64,000 bases of DNA. Origin: Chimonanthus salicifolius (lineage: Eukaryota; Streptophyta; Magnoliopsida; Laurales; Calycanthaceae). The translations under genes and the position numbers were made by a program. This document shows, in pieces, positions 62,702 through 64,000 of the stretch; position 1 is the first letter of the stretch, and each line of letters opens with the position of its first letter. The DNA is taken from positions 14,884,884 through 14,948,883 of the forward strand of contig CM023537.1 of the NCBI GenBank assembly GCA_013350335.1, given 5' to 3'. The notes under the pieces are model-generated. The model ran no database searches and had not been told where the DNA came from. It saw nothing but the letters and a program-made list of their open reading frames with translations.

Positions 62702-62887
62702 GGACAGCGATCCACTTAGGGTATTTTGTGTTATTCGATATAGGGTTTTATTGTATTGTCTATTTTGTCCTTCAATTTGTTCTAAGTGATTCAAAGGTTT
62801 CGCCGAACTGATTCAAAAAGTAAAATAGACAATATACTAAAATCCCGTATCAAATTACATAAAATGCCTATGAAAGGATCGCTATCC
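62702..62887. mobile_element. 186-bp MULE-type MITE with perfect 9-bp target duplication
   Basis: ATTGTATTA flanks the element at 62693-62701 and 62888-62896. The arms are inverted copies for about 65 bp, starting GGACAGCGATCC on the left and GGATAGCGATCC as the reverse complement of the right end, and ending at TTGTCTATTTT. A 9-bp duplication with long TIRs is the hallmark of Mutator-like elements. No coding sequence. Confidence 0.85.
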
Positions 62888-63125
62888 ATTGTATTAAACA
62901 ATTTACTGAATCATTTATCACCTAACATACATCGCCACTATAATAATAATTACAAACTTGCTATTATTTTTTTTATTTTTGTGCTTCCACCAAATGGCTA
63001 AATAAGGACAATGGGTTCAAACCCATGGTTTACAATGGGGCACAATCCATTTAGCTACTGTGAAATGAATAACCATGTGTTTACAATTACACATACAGCC
63101 AACATTAATTGGATGTTAATCATTT

Positions 63126-63223
63126 TGTTAACATATATGGTAGATTATCTAGATTTACTCCGGATTGATTGGTAATGACCGATTGTAATTGGACAATCTA
63201 CCATATAAGCATATATGTTAACA
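63126..63223. repeat. Inverted repeat
   Basis: TGTTAACATATATGGTAGATT (split by one short gap in the partner) pairs with AATCTACCATATA and TATATGTTAACA at 63194-63223. The element is about 100 bp and could be a MITE or a transcribed hairpin. Confidence 0.65.
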
Positions 63224-63470
63224 CATCTGTTGGGGCATCATTTACTGATATTTTAACTTGACAGCAGAAATTGCCATTCTATTTGTCTTGTAAATGACAA
63301 CCAACTAGCAAGGCATTCAACTAATTATTAATTATGGAATTCAACAAGGCATCATTATAATAAAGTTACAGTAAGTAGATTTTGTGAAAGAGTTGCTAGA
63401 AAAAGTTATTGAGTACATAAACTTAGGAGGTATGGGTTTTAGTAAACTTCTCATTTTACCCCTCATCTAT

Positions 63471-63657
63471 CTGCAGAAATCGGTTCACTTATTGGTACAC
63501 CGGACAGGTGCACTGACTGGATCACTTGGAAATCAGTACATCGATTTCTTGAGAGTCCAAATTGGTGCACCAATCGAATCATTTTACACATAAATCGGTT
63601 CACTCATCGGTGTACCGATGAGTGAACTGATTCACTGAAAAAATGAGCCGATTTCTG
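63471..63657. repeat. Fold-back element with a near-perfect inner palindrome
   Basis: Outer arms TGCAGAAATCGG (near 63472) and CCGATTTCTGCA (ending near 63657) are inverted. Inside, TCGGTTCACTCATCGGTG is followed directly by its near-complement TACCGATGAGTGAACTGA (about 63596-63631). Several ATCGGTTCACT-like units repeat across the element. Confidence 0.7.
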
Positions 63658-64000
63658 CACATGGAGACAAAGTGGAAAATCTAAAAAAACTCTGTCTACT
63701 AAAAGAGTATGCTCGTGTTAGAATGGACATCCATAAACTTATGATAATTTGGAGAATCAACCGTTTAAAAAAGAAAGGGAAAAGATATTTATGACTTGGT
63801 TAAGATAAAGAGAAAATAAAACTAGAGATTTTATATTATTAAATATATTAAATTAATTATTCTTGAAAATTATTATTTTTATATAATTAATTATCATCCC
63901 ATGCATTGAGGTCCACCCATGTGGGCCCATAGGGCCTAAGGTGCTCTGTCGTACATAGACAATTTCGCCCGGGTGAAACGTGCTTACAAAATAGAACCGA

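Larger units (their letters stand above)
58975..64000. other. ARF upstream region and window end
   Basis: The first about 500 bp are the probable ARF 5' UTR and core promoter. Further on are a TTTGGATGCATGC motif (60563-60575), a poly(A) stretch (60785-60812), an ATCGGCCGATAT-type repeat (62110-62430), a MULE-type MITE (62693-62896) and two inverted-repeat structures (63126-63223 and 63471-63657). No further gene was recognised. Confidence 0.55.

Overview
This is a window of plant nuclear DNA, from a flowering plant with a repeat-rich genome. The evidence is the gene set (an auxin response factor, a VQ-motif protein, a plant-type GDPD), GT-AG introns of up to 10 kb, and introns packed with LINEs, LTR elements, SINEs and MITEs. 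I cannot name the species. A woody, early-branching lineage is only a guess from intron size and repeat load. Nothing looks bacterial, organellar or viral.

Four protein-coding genes can be reconstructed exon by exon. All have intact reading frames and consistent splice phases. (1) 1514-20723, plus strand: GDPD4-like glycerophosphodiester phosphodiesterase, 9 exons, 321 aa. (2) 30178-30825, plus strand: VQ-motif protein with an intronless 215-aa CDS. (3) 33262-46396, plus strand: small DUF2062 membrane protein, 5 exons, 181 aa, with a 10.4-kb third intron. (4) 58974-50674, minus strand: ARF1-like auxin response factor, 14 exons, 676 aa, with B3, ARF and PB1 domains. The four genes do not form an obvious pathway. 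ARF and VQ proteins are nuclear regulators, while the GDPD and the DUF2062 protein are membrane-associated.

The rest is mostly repeats. GDPD introns hold antisense LINE pieces (about 2.7-3.15, 4.2-4.8 and 5.0-5.5 kb), two MITEs, a rearranged sense LINE (8.6-11.1 kb) with a second LINE tail inside its 3' end, a gag-only LTR retrotransposon (14513-18292) sitting in a GA microsatellite, and a hAT-like TIR element (18561-20009). DUF2062 intron 3 holds a long antisense LINE (about 36.6-44.4 kb). It is split at its reverse-transcriptase active-site region by a solo LTR of the same family as the 14.5-18.3 kb element, and that solo LTR is itself split by a second, unrelated LTR-like insertion. Both insertions have clean TG...CA ends and 5-bp target duplications. 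ARF introns are mostly simple.

No CRISPR array, rRNA or functional tRNA gene was seen. The most notable observations are a series of extremely 5'-truncated LINE-tail insertions with long target duplications, a palindromic ATCGGCCGATAT repeat family at three loci, a 186-bp MULE-type MITE with a perfect 9-bp target duplication, a GC-AG intron in the ARF gene, and the HGG rather than HRG motif in the GDPD. I found no convincing new multi-gene system.
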